This document shows positions 16,555 through 24,260 of a DNA stretch of 64,000 bases, one piece after another. This DNA is from an uncultured Alphaproteobacteria bacterium (GTDB taxonomy: Bacteria; Pseudomonadota; Alphaproteobacteria; Puniceispirillales; UBA1172): positions 124,001 to 188,000 of the forward strand of contig OY288107.1 of the NCBI GenBank assembly GCA_958431225.1. Direction: 5' to 3'. A program made the translations under genes and the position numbers. The notes under the pieces are model-generated. The model had not been told where the DNA came from. It ran no database searches and saw only the letters and a list, made by a program, of their open reading frames with translations. The first letter of the stretch is position 1. The number at the start of each line of letters is the position of its first letter.

Positions 16555-18733
16555 GCGCCGCCTCGGCTTTTTCGGATGCAGAACCGCGTCCGGATAGGCT
16601 TGGATTGGTCATAAAAAAGTGATGCGCCGAAAACGGATTTTCAGATTCGCCCGCCCCCGCATTAGTCGCACGAATATAACTACCATCAGCGCGCAAAAGC
16701 CAGCTATTACTCGTGTCTTTGATATTGGTGAGCATGATTTGATCCATGACTTGGCGATGCACAGTTGGGTTTTCTATGGGCATAAAAACCTCAACGCGGC
16801 GGTCTAAATTGCGCGGCATCAGGTCGGCGGAAGAAATATAAATGCGCGCCGATGGAGATGGTAGAGGCGCGCCATTGGCGAAAATATAAATCCGCGAATG
16901 TTCCAAAAACCGCCCGATAAGCGAGCATACGCGTATATTTTCCGACAGCCCCTTAATCCCCGGACGCAAACAACAAATCCCGCGCACCACCAATTCAATC
17001 GGCACCCCCGCTTGCGAGGCTTCGTAGAGCAGGTCAATGGATGCTTTATCCACCATGGAATTGACTTTGATCCAAATGCCGCTAGGTTTTCCGCGTTTGG
17101 CGGCGGCGATTTCTGCGCGTAAATTGGTTTCAAACATTTCGCGTCCGCTTATGGGGGCGAACTTTACTTTATAGAGTTGCGCCGGTTTCACATACGAGGT
17201 CATGTAATTAAAAATCCGCACAATATCGGCACAAATTTGCGCGTCGCACGTGAAGAAAGAAAGGTCGGTATAGGTCTTTGCCGTCATCGGGTGATAATTG
17301 CCGGTGCCGCAATGCGCATAACTGCGTAGCCCGCTTTCCTCTTGTCTAACAATGAGAGATAATTTGGCGTGGGTTTTGAGATCGACAAAGCCATAAACTA
17401 CCTGCACGCCGGCGCGTTCAAGGGCGCGGGCGAGGCGGATATTGACTTCTTCATCAAAGCGCGCCTTGATTTCCACCATTGCCGTGACGGATTTTCCTGC
17501 TTCGGCGGCGGCGATGAGGGCGCGGACGATGGGCGAATCGGGCAAGGTGCGATAGAGCGTTTGGCGGATGGAAATGACTTTGGGGTCTTCGGATGCTTGG
17601 CGTAAAAATTGTAATACGACATCAAAACTTTCGTAAGGGTGATGGACGAGAATATCTTTGGAACGGATGGCGGCGAAACAATCACCGCCGAAATCGCGGA
17701 TGCGTTCGGGGAAGCGTGGGGTGTAGGGGGAAAAACGTAAATCATCGCTTCCCTCGGCGCAAAATTTGGTCAAATCGGCGAGCCCAATCATGCCGCCGAC
17801 ATAGTGAATATCATCCGCATCCACGCGCAATGCGCTGGCGAGCAAGGTGGTGAATTCGCTAGGGTTTTCTGCGGATAATTGGAGTGCGATCACATTGCCC
17901 CGCCGCCGCGCGCGCACGGCATTTTCAAAACTGGCGACAAGGTCTTCGGCTTCTTCGTCATATTCAATTTCAGAATCGCGGATGACGCGGAACAGCACGT
18001 GATTGATGAGGCTATGTCCTGAAAAAACCTCATCCAAATTGAGCAGGATGGCGTCTTCAAGGGCGATGAAGCGCGCGGCTTTTTCGCCTTTACGCGGGGG
18101 GAGTGGGAAAAAGCGGTTTAATACAGGTGAGAGTAAAATGAGGGCGATTTTGCTCGCGCCATTTTCATCCGCGAGCGATAGGAACATCCCGAAACCGCTA
18201 TTGGCGATGAAGGGAAATGGGTGTGCGGGGTCGAGCGTTTGCGGGGTGATGACTTGGATAATGTCGGGGAGGATATTTTTGCGGATATAGGTGCGGTCGG
18301 CGGCGGTGATTTCATCCGCAGAAAGAATGGCGAGGTCGTGCTGTTTGAGCTCGTCCAACAAGGACGGCAGAATGTTTTGTTGCAGGTTGAGCAGGTGGCG
18401 TTCGCGTTTATCAATTTCCTCTAGCTGGCGGCGCGGGGTGACGAAACTATTATAAAAATCAAGCTTAGTGCCGCTTTTGTCTAGGTGTTTAAGCCCCGCC
18501 ACACGCACCATCAAAAACTCATCCAAATTGCTCGCCGAAATCGCCAAAAACCGCAGCCGTTCCAACAAAGGATGCGCAGGGTTAGTCGCCTCCGCCAACA
18601 CGCGCTCATTGAAGGCTAGCCACGACAATTCGCGGTTAATGAGCTGATATTCCGCCTCAATTTCAAGAGGCGGAATCGGCAGGGTTTCGGTGAGCGCACC
18701 GCCCACGTCAGTGATGGAAATTCGCTTATTCAT
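16532..18733 (-). CDS. ppk: Polyphosphate kinase 1
   Basis: A 733-residue PPK1, which polymerises the gamma phosphate of ATP into polyphosphate. The N-terminus has the family's NRELSWLAFNERVLAEA and SNLDEFLMVRVAGL; the catalytic phospholipase D-like half has TLYRTLPDSPIV, VEIKARFDEEVNI, THAKLSLIVRQEE with the autophosphorylated histidine, and YAHCGTGNYHPMTAKTYTD. The end overlaps ppx by 23 bases. In related genomes ppk usually follows hda directly; here Sel1 genes, rpe and an SDR intervene upstream. Confidence 0.96.
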   Translation of the reverse strand: MNKRISITDVGGALTETLPIPPLEIEAEYQLINRELSWLAFNERVLAEATNPAHPLLERLRFLAISASNLDEFLMVRVAGLKHLDKSGTKLDFYNSFVTPRRQLEEIDKRERHLLNLQQNILPSLLDELKQHDLAILSADEITAADRTYIRKNILPDIIQVITPQTLDPAHPFPFIANSGFGMFLSLADENGASKIALILLSPVLNRFFPLPPRKGEKAARFIALEDAILLNLDEVFSGHSLINHVLFRVIRDSEIEYDEEAEDLVASFENAVRARRRGNVIALQLSAENPSEFTTLLASALRVDADDIHYVGGMIGLADLTKFCAEGSDDLRFSPYTPRFPERIRDFGGDCFAAIRSKDILVHHPYESFDVVLQFLRQASEDPKVISIRQTLYRTLPDSPIVRALIAAAEAGKSVTAMVEIKARFDEEVNIRLARALERAGVQVVYGFVDLKTHAKLSLIVRQEESGLRSYAHCGTGNYHPMTAKTYTDLSFFTCDAQICADIVRIFNYMTSYVKPAQLYKVKFAPISGREMFETNLRAEIAAAKRGKPSGIWIKVNSMVDKASIDLLYEASQAGVPIELVVRGICCLRPGIKGLSENIRVCSLIGRFLEHSRIYIFANGAPLPSPSARIYISSADLMPRNLDRRVEVFMPIENPTVHRQVMDQIMLTNIKDTSNSWLLRADGSYIRATNAGAGESENPFSAHHFFMTNPSLSGRGSASEKAEAAHEQNPAR

Positions 18734-18749
18734 GCACAGATCGCCTTTA

Positions 18750-19349
18750 TTAATTCGGCGCGAGTTTTCTACATTTTTTATAGTTCTGCCTAGTGCATTG
18801 GCGCGACATTTCTTGGGCTTCGTCTATTTGTTTGCGGGTCATGCGCTTGGCGGCTAGGTCGCGGTTTTCGCGTGCCAATTCATTGCCACGCGCGGCGGCG
18901 ATGCTGGACCACATATAGGCGACGCGATAATTTTTGCGCACGCCCTCGCCGTTGAGATACATCACGCCCAAATTGGTTTGGGCTAACACATTCCCCGCCT
19001 CAACTGCCGGGCGATACCACCTCAACGCTTCGGCATGATTTTGCAGGACGCCAGTACCATTATGATACATCTGCCCCAGATTATATTGCCCAAGCGGAAG
19101 CCCAGATTCAGCCGCGCGGCGATACCATTTCACCGCCTCGGCATAATTTTTCATCTGGGCATACATCCAGCCGACTTCATTCTGCAACCCAGCATCCCCC
19201 GCCCGAGCCAAAGGCTCCCATTCAGCAAGTGCCGTAGCATAATCGCCAGCAAGAAAAGCCCGCTGCCCTTTCTGAAAATCCGCCAAAGCCGAGCCAGTCA
19301 GCACCACAGCCAACAGCCCGCCTAAGAACCAGTTTTGTACTTGTTTCAT
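18750..19349 (-). CDS. Sel1-repeat protein with signal peptide (A)
   Basis: A 199-residue secreted or periplasmic protein. The start at 19349 is set by a ribosome site AAAAGGAG just upstream and gives a signal peptide MKQVQNWFLGGLLAVVLTGSALA. About three Sel1-like repeats follow (EAVKWYRRAAESG, LGQMYHNGTGVLQNHAEA, LGVMYLNGEGV), which form alpha-solenoids for protein contacts. The C-terminus carries AQEMSRQCTRQNYKKC, a two-cysteine tail shared with two neighbours. No function is known. It is the last of four Sel1 genes read leftwards towards ppk. Confidence 0.85.
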   Translation of the reverse strand: MKQVQNWFLGGLLAVVLTGSALADFQKGQRAFLAGDYATALAEWEPLARAGDAGLQNEVGWMYAQMKNYAEAVKWYRRAAESGLPLGQYNLGQMYHNGTGVLQNHAEALRWYRPAVEAGNVLAQTNLGVMYLNGEGVRKNYRVAYMWSSIAAARGNELARENRDLAAKRMTRKQIDEAQEMSRQCTRQNYKKCRKLAPN

Positions 19350-19365
19350 GTTTGCTCTCCTTTTG

Positions 19366-20286
19366 TTAGCAATTTTTGTAGTTTTGTTTGAGACATTGCC
19401 GCGACATTTCTTGTGCTTCGGCAAGTTGCGCTGAGGTCATGCGATTTGCCACTTTATCGCGGTTCATTTCTGCTAATCCATTTCCTTGCGCGGCGGCAAG
19501 ATTGAACCACATATAGGCAAGGCTATAATCCTGTGGAACATATTCGCCATTAGCATACATCACCCCCAGATTGAGTTGAGCTTGAGCACCCCCCGCCTCT
19601 GCCGCAAGGCGATACCACTTCACCGCTTCAGCATCATCCTGTGGAACGCCTCTACCCTTATTATACATTACCCCCAAATTGTGTTGGGCTTCGGTGTGCC
19701 CCGTCTCTGCCGCGAAGCGAAACCATTTCACCGCTTCAGCATAATCCTGCGAAACACCCCTGCCATTAGCATACATCAACCCCAGGTTGTGTTGAGCATT
19801 ATCTATCCCCGCCTCTGCCGCAAGGCGAAACCATTTTGCTGCTTCTGCATCATCCTTTGCGACACCTTTGCCAGTAAGATACATTTGCCCCAGATTGAAT
19901 TGGGCGCCAGCAACCCCGGCCTCTGCCGCGAGGCGATACCATTTTGCCGCTTCTGCATCATCCTGCGAAACGCCCCTGCCATTAGCATACATAAACCCTA
20001 TATTGTATTGGGCTTCGGCAACCCCCGCCTCTGCCGCGAGGCGATACCATTTTGCCGCTTCCGCATCATCCTGCGGAACACCCCAGCCATTACGATACAT
20101 CACCCCCAGATTGAATTGTGCTTCGGCAACGCCTGCTTCTGCTAGGGGAATCCATTCAGCATGGGCGGTAGCGTAATCGCCAGCAAAAAAAGCCCGCTGC
20201 CCTTTCTGAAAATCCCCAGCCAACGCACCACCAGCAACTGCCACTGCCAGCGACACGCCTAGAATCCAGTTTTTTATCTGCTTCAT
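19366..20286 (-). CDS. Sel1-repeat protein with signal peptide (B)
   Basis: A 306-residue protein with signal peptide MKQIKNWILGVSLAVAVAGGALA and about six consecutive Sel1-like repeats of 36 residues, each of the form AQxNLGxMYxNGxGVxQDxAEAxKWYRLAAEAG. The repeats are similar at DNA level, so the gene may change copy number by recombination. It ends AQEMSRQCLKQNYKNC. The signal peptide and cysteine tail resemble those of proteins A and D, indicating local gene duplication. Likely a periplasmic or outer-membrane-associated scaffold; function unknown. Confidence 0.87.
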   Translation of the reverse strand: MKQIKNWILGVSLAVAVAGGALAGDFQKGQRAFFAGDYATAHAEWIPLAEAGVAEAQFNLGVMYRNGWGVPQDDAEAAKWYRLAAEAGVAEAQYNIGFMYANGRGVSQDDAEAAKWYRLAAEAGVAGAQFNLGQMYLTGKGVAKDDAEAAKWFRLAAEAGIDNAQHNLGLMYANGRGVSQDYAEAVKWFRFAAETGHTEAQHNLGVMYNKGRGVPQDDAEAVKWYRLAAEAGGAQAQLNLGVMYANGEYVPQDYSLAYMWFNLAAAQGNGLAEMNRDKVANRMTSAQLAEAQEMSRQCLKQNYKNC

Positions 20287-20310
20287 GATCTTGCCTTTCT
20301 TTAATAGCCT

Positions 20311-20739
20311 CTATGGTTTCTTGCGGTATTTCTCAGCCATCTCTTCGGTCTTATTTTGGGCTTCTTCGAGTCTTAATCGGGATAGAAAATCCAACATTTC
20401 ACCGCGGGGCTTTTTCGCTTCTTCTACTCCTTGAGCGACGGCAAGGCTGAGGAACACATAAGCTTCAAAGGAATCTTGTGCAACGGCGCCACCGCCATTA
20501 GCATATATCAATCCCAGTCTGTATTGAGATTTGGCATCCCCCGCCTCTGCCGCAGGGGTGTAGTATTTCACCGCCTTTTCAAAATGTTGTGTAGTGCCTT
20601 GACCAGTATCGTACATAAAGCCTACAGCTGCTTGGGCTTTAACTTCCCCCTTGTCTGCGAAGGGAAGCAATATAGTAAAAGCATCAACATAGTCTCCATT
20701 ATCAAAGGCACTCAGCCCTTCCTTTAGTTCTTCATTCAT
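20311..20739 (-). CDS. Small Sel1-repeat protein without signal peptide (C)
   Basis: A 142-residue protein starting MNEELKEGLSAFDNGDYVDA, with two Sel1-like repeats (KAQAAVGFMYDTGQGTTQHF and KSQYRLGLIYANGGGAVAQD). Unlike its three neighbours it has no signal peptide and no cysteine tail, so it is probably cytoplasmic. It has its own TTGACA promoter (20779-20807) and a GGAG-type ribosome site (AAAAAGGAG). The first repeat is degenerate. Function unknown. Confidence 0.82.
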   Translation of the reverse strand: MNEELKEGLSAFDNGDYVDAFTILLPFADKGEVKAQAAVGFMYDTGQGTTQHFEKAVKYYTPAAEAGDAKSQYRLGLIYANGGGAVAQDSFEAYVFLSLAVAQGVEEAKKPRGEMLDFLSRLRLEEAQNKTEEMAEKYRKKP

Positions 20740-20778
20740 GATTTATCTCCTTTTTGGTAGAATTGAACGCAACCTATC

Positions 20779-20807
20779 ACCCTACATTTAACCCGCCTCT
20801 TTGTCAA
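20779..20807 (-). promoter_or_regulatory. Promoter of the Sel1 gene at 20311-20739
   Basis: On the minus strand TTGACA (20807-20802), a 17-base spacer and TAGGGT (20784-20779) lie about 40 bases before the gene. The perfect -35 compensates for a weak -10. The remaining sequence between 20808 and 20906 shows nothing else I can name. Confidence 0.55.
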
Positions 20808-20906
20808 TCTACAAAACCCGATGCAAAGGCAAATTCCGCGCCACCATCCACACGCCCACTTTGCTGATTGAGTATTATTCGCGCTAGGCACGGAACGCCG
20901 TTAGTT

Positions 20907-21950
20907 TCACGGTGCTAGTTGTTCACAATTTTTGTAGTTTTGTTTGAGACACCGCCGCGACATCTCTTGCGCTTCAGCAATTTGTTCGAGGGTCATAAGA
21001 CCTGCCACTATATCGCGCCCTTTTGGTGCATTTTCATTTCCTTTGGCGGCGGCTAGATTAAACCACATATAGGCAAGTCGAAAATCCTGCGAAATACCAT
21101 TGCCAGTCCCATACATCACCCCCAGATTGCTTTGGGCGGAGGCATCCCCCGCCGCCGCCGCAAGGCGATACCATTTCACCGCTTCCGCATAATCCTGCAG
21201 GACGCCGTTGCCATTTTGATACATAACCCCCAGATTGCTTTGGGCGGGGGGATACCCCGCTTCAGCGGCACGGCGATACCACTTCACCGCCTCCGCATAA
21301 TCCTGTGGAACGCCCTTGCTCTGACGATACATATTTCCCAGATTGTATTGGGCATCGGCGTCCCCCGCATCAGCCGCGAGGCGATACCACTTCACCGCTT
21401 CCGTATAATCCCGTGAGACACCTTTACCATCCTCATACATACTCCCCAAGTTGAGTTGGGCGCTGGGATATCCCGCATCAGCCGCGAGGCGATACCACTT
21501 CACCGCTTCCACATAATCCTGTGAGACGCCATCACCAGTACGATACATTTGCCCCAGATTGTATTGGGCGAGGGCATACCCCGCCTCTGCCGCGAGACGA
21601 GTCCATTTCACCGCTTCTGTATCATCCTGTGGAACGCCCCTGCCATTTTCATACATCACCCCCAAAGCGAATTGGGCTTCGGCAACCCCCGCCTCTGCCG
21701 CAAGGCGATACCACTTCACTGCTTCCGCATAATCCTGTGGAACGCCCTCACCAGTACGATACATTTGCCCCAGATTGTATTGCGCGCGCACATCCCCCGC
21801 CTCAGCCAGAGGGGTAAATTCTGCAAGGGCGGCGGCATAGTTGCCAGAATTGTAGGCTTCCACCCCTTTCTGATAATCCCCAGCCAACGCACCGCCAGCT
21901 AGCATCACCGCTAACAGACCGCCAAGAATCCAGCTCTTTATCCGTCCCAT
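20907..21950 (-). CDS. Sel1-repeat protein with signal peptide (D)
   Basis: A 347-residue protein with signal peptide MGRIKSWILGGLLAVMLAGGALA and about seven Sel1-like repeats built on EAVKWYRLAAEAG and LGVMYxNGxGV. It ends AQEMSRRCLKQNYKNCEQLAP, the cysteine tail shared with A and B. A TTG at 21965 is in frame, but the ATG at 21950 gives the better signal peptide and follows AAAGGGAAG. It is the first gene of the cluster and the largest; function unknown. Confidence 0.87.
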   Translation of the reverse strand: MGRIKSWILGGLLAVMLAGGALAGDYQKGVEAYNSGNYAAALAEFTPLAEAGDVRAQYNLGQMYRTGEGVPQDYAEAVKWYRLAAEAGVAEAQFALGVMYENGRGVPQDDTEAVKWTRLAAEAGYALAQYNLGQMYRTGDGVSQDYVEAVKWYRLAADAGYPSAQLNLGSMYEDGKGVSRDYTEAVKWYRLAADAGDADAQYNLGNMYRQSKGVPQDYAEAVKWYRRAAEAGYPPAQSNLGVMYQNGNGVLQDYAEAVKWYRLAAAAGDASAQSNLGVMYGTGNGISQDFRLAYMWFNLAAAKGNENAPKGRDIVAGLMTLEQIAEAQEMSRRCLKQNYKNCEQLAP

Positions 21951-22024
21951 TTTCTTCCCTTTCAAAAAATTTCCCCCATCTTACCCCAAAACCACCCTTC
22001 CTGGCAATACTCTCTTGCTAAATC

Positions 22025-22053
22025 TTGCATTTGCGCCCTCTTTGTGATATAGC
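22025..22053 (+). promoter_or_regulatory. Promoter of rpe, possibly giving a leaderless mRNA
   Basis: TTGCAT (22025-22030), a 17-base spacer and TATAGC (22048-22053), preceded by TG as in an extended -10. Transcription would start at about 22059-22061, on the rpe start codon at 22060, and no ribosome site is present between box and ATG. Confidence 0.5.
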
Positions 22054-22059
22054 ACCGCC

Positions 22060-22734
22060 ATGACGAAGACACCTAATTCTTGGACTCGGGGGCGGGTTGT
22101 TGCTCCTTCTTTGCTTGCGGCGGATTTTTCTCGGTTGGCTGAGTGTGTGGTGCAGCTGCAAAATGCCGGGGCGGATTGGTTGCATTTGGATGTTATGGAT
22201 GGGTGTTTTGTTCCTAATATATCTTTTGGAGTGCCGGTGATTGCGCCTTTGCGTCCGCTTACTGATTTGCCTTTTGATTGCCATTTGATGATTGATAATC
22301 CTGAGACTTACCTTAGCGATTTTGCCGATGCTGGTGCTGACCATATTCTTGTTCATGTTGAGGCTACGCATCATCTCAATCGGTGTTTGGAAATGATTGC
22401 GGATTTGGGGTGTAAGGCGGGGGTGGCGCTTAATCCGGCTACGCCTATTGATGTGTTGGATCATGTTTTGGATCAGGTTTCACTTATTCTCATTATGACT
22501 GTTAATCCGGGATTTGGCGGGCAGTCATTTATCCACGCCATGCTTCCAAAAATTAGTGCTATGCGCGCGCGTATTGATGGGCGCCCTATTCGGCTTGAGG
22601 TGGATGGGGGCATTAATGTTGAAACCGCCCCGCTTGCGATTGCCGCCGGCGCCGATACTTTGGTGGCGGGTTCGGCTATATTGGGTGAGGCGCCGGAAAC
22701 ATGGGGGGCGCGGATTAAAACGCTTCGTGGTTAA
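22060..22734 (+). CDS. rpe: Ribulose-phosphate 3-epimerase
   Basis: A 224-residue TIM-barrel enzyme interconverting ribulose-5-phosphate and xylulose-5-phosphate in the pentose phosphate pathway. Motifs: VAPSLLAADFSRL, WLHLDVMDGCFVPNISFG, DCHLMIDNPE, GVALNPATP, MTVNPGFGGQSF, EVDGGINVETA and LVAGSAILG. Codons end mostly in T or G, as in ruvX and unlike most neighbours. The ATG lies where transcription from the upstream promoter should begin. The gene converges with the SDR over a G-rich spacer. Confidence 0.96.
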   Translation: MTKTPNSWTRGRVVAPSLLAADFSRLAECVVQLQNAGADWLHLDVMDGCFVPNISFGVPVIAPLRPLTDLPFDCHLMIDNPETYLSDFADAGADHILVHVEATHHLNRCLEMIADLGCKAGVALNPATPIDVLDHVLDQVSLILIMTVNPGFGGQSFIHAMLPKISAMRARIDGRPIRLEVDGGINVETAPLAIAAGADTLVAGSAILGEAPETWGARIKTLRG

Positions 22735-22768
22735 GGGGGGGGTGGTTGAGGGGGGTGGTTAGGCGGGG
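22735..22768 (+). other. G-rich intergenic tract
   Basis: Runs of eight, six and four G (22735-22742, 22750-22755, 22765-22768) are separated by TGGTT-containing linkers, immediately after the rpe stop. This fits a G-quadruplex former. A short inverted repeat AACCCTAAGGGTT follows near 22782-22794, at the end of the convergent SDR gene. Confidence 0.45.
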
Positions 22769-22785
22769 CGCCTAGGGATGTAACC

Positions 22786-23568
22786 CTAAGGGTTCGCGTT
22801 AAACGCGCCGCCGTCTAATAACAAATTCTGCCCCACCAAATACCCCGCTTGCGCGCTACACATAAAGGCGCAGAGGCTACCGAATTCATCCGCCTCGCCT
22901 AAACGTCGGCACGGGTTCGCCGCCTCTGCCTTTGCCCTGATGTCATCTGCGCTCATGCCTTCTGCCGCCGCCCTTGCTTCAAAAAGTGCGTTGATGCGGT
23001 CGGTGTTGAACTGCCCCGGTAGTAGATTATTGATAGTAACATTATGTTCCGCCACCTGACGCGATAGCCCGGCGACAAAGCCTGTCAAGCCCGCGCGCGC
23101 GCCATTTGATAGCCCCAGCAACGGAATCGGATTTTTCACCGAACCCGATGTGATATTAACAATGCGCCCGAATTTGCGCGCGATCATCGGGTCAATCACC
23201 GCTTTCATCATCTCAATGGGGGTCAGCATATTGGCGTTGAGCGCGTCCAGCCACGCCTCACGCCCCCAATCGCGGAAATCGCCCGGGGGCGGACCGCCAG
23301 CATTATTTATTAGAATATCCGCCTTGCCATCCGCCGCTTCTAAAACGCGCGCACGTCCTGATTCGGTGGTGATGTCGGCGGCACACGCTAGCACAATTAC
23401 GTTATATTCTTTGGCGATGTCCCCTGCCACCGATTCTAACCGCGCTAGATTGGTGCCGTTCATCACTAAATGCACGCCATTCGCCGCCAACGCCCGCGCA
23501 CAGCCTAAACCTAGCCCCCGGCTTGAAGCGCACACTATCGCCAATTTTCCCTTGATGCCTAAATCCAT
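22786..23568 (-). CDS. Short-chain dehydrogenase/reductase with atypical catalytic residues
   Basis: A 260-residue Rossmann-fold protein. The nucleotide-binding start IVCASSRGLGLGCARAL replaces the usual TGxxxGxG, and NNAGG is present. The canonical YxxxK is replaced by S154-N-G-A-R158 (LGLSNGARAGLTG), so both the catalytic tyrosine and lysine are missing, though S141 remains. Subgroups of SDRs with SN-x-x-R here are known; substrate is not. The ATG at 23568 overlaps the hda stop (TGATG), implying coupling; GTG at 23571 is an alternative. Could be an active reductase of altered mechanism or a non-catalytic binder. Confidence 0.85.
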   Translation of the reverse strand: MDLGIKGKLAIVCASSRGLGLGCARALAANGVHLVMNGTNLARLESVAGDIAKEYNVIVLACAADITTESGRARVLEAADGKADILINNAGGPPPGDFRDWGREAWLDALNANMLTPIEMMKAVIDPMIARKFGRIVNITSGSVKNPIPLLGLSNGARAGLTGFVAGLSRQVAEHNVTINNLLPGQFNTDRINALFEARAAAEGMSADDIRAKAEAANPCRRLGEADEFGSLCAFMCSAQAGYLVGQNLLLDGGAFNANP

Positions 23569-24260
23569 CACTCGCTCCTTTCGCTAAATAATTGCATCTG
23601 ACCGCCATTGAGAAGCTTCCGCAACATCGCCAGATTTGGTTTCTTTTTTTCCACAATGCTCGCATTATCCAGCGCGCTGATGAGCTCCCGCGCCGCTTGA
23701 TAACTGCGCTCCATACAGCGCACGCTATAACCTATCATCGCATCGTCAAGCACTAAACCGCGATCATCGGCTAATTTCCGCAAAATCGCGCCCAACATCG
23801 TATCGTCAGGGCGCGTGATTGCCGCCGTGTTTATCGCCCCCAGCCGCGACGCCACATCCGCTAGCCCCCACGCCATCGCCGAAGGTGCCTCCCGCGCCAG
23901 CAACAGCAGTGAGCCATCCGCCCCGGCAAAGCGCGTTAGTGTCAAAAATAGCGTCTCATCCTGCCAATCCGCGCCCACCTCAACGCCATCCAGCACGTAA
24001 TGGCGCGCCGCATCAAGGCTAGCGATGCCGGTTTTGAGGCTCGTGATGGTCTCCGCACCCGCACGTTCCGCCCAGATGCTCGCCAAATGCGATTTGCCTG
24101 ACCCCGCCTCGCCGTGGATAATCAGCGCGCGGCTTGCCCCCCAATCGGGCCAGCGGTCAATCCAATCCGCCGCCAGCGCATTCCCCGCCGAAACCACAAA
24201 ACGATTGCGCGCATAATTGGCACGCGCGGGAAAATCTAGCGTTCCTTGCTGGTGCCTCAA
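23568..24260 (-). CDS. hda: Hda/DnaA-like regulatory inactivation factor (HdaA)
   Basis: A 230-residue AAA+ protein related to DnaA domain III, which with the beta clamp promotes DnaA-ATP hydrolysis and limits re-initiation. Near the N-terminus QQGTLDFP resembles the clamp-binding motif; GEAGSGKSHLA is the Walker A loop; LAREAPSAMAW and VASRLGAIN follow (sensor and arginine-finger region). The only sensible start is TTG at 24260, inside the stop of the upstream DUF2066 gene (TTGA overlap), so translation is probably coupled. The C-terminal part corresponds to the AAA+ lid. Confidence 0.86.
   Translation of the reverse strand: MRHQQGTLDFPARANYARNRFVVSAGNALAADWIDRWPDWGASRALIIHGEAGSGKSHLASIWAERAGAETITSLKTGIASLDAARHYVLDGVEVGADWQDETLFLTLTRFAGADGSLLLLAREAPSAMAWGLADVASRLGAINTAAITRPDDTMLGAILRKLADDRGLVLDDAMIGYSVRCMERSYQAARELISALDNASIVEKKKPNLAMLRKLLNGGQMQLFSERSE

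Noticed and set aside
19486..20145. 219-residue open frame on the plus strand opposite the Sel1 gene
   Set aside because: It is the periodic complement of the Sel1 repeats, with no family resemblance and no ribosome site.
18750..21950. Regular repeats of about 108 bases resembling an array (CRISPR or minisatellite)
   Set aside because: The period equals 36 codons of the Sel1 motif and the units are coding with no unique spacers.
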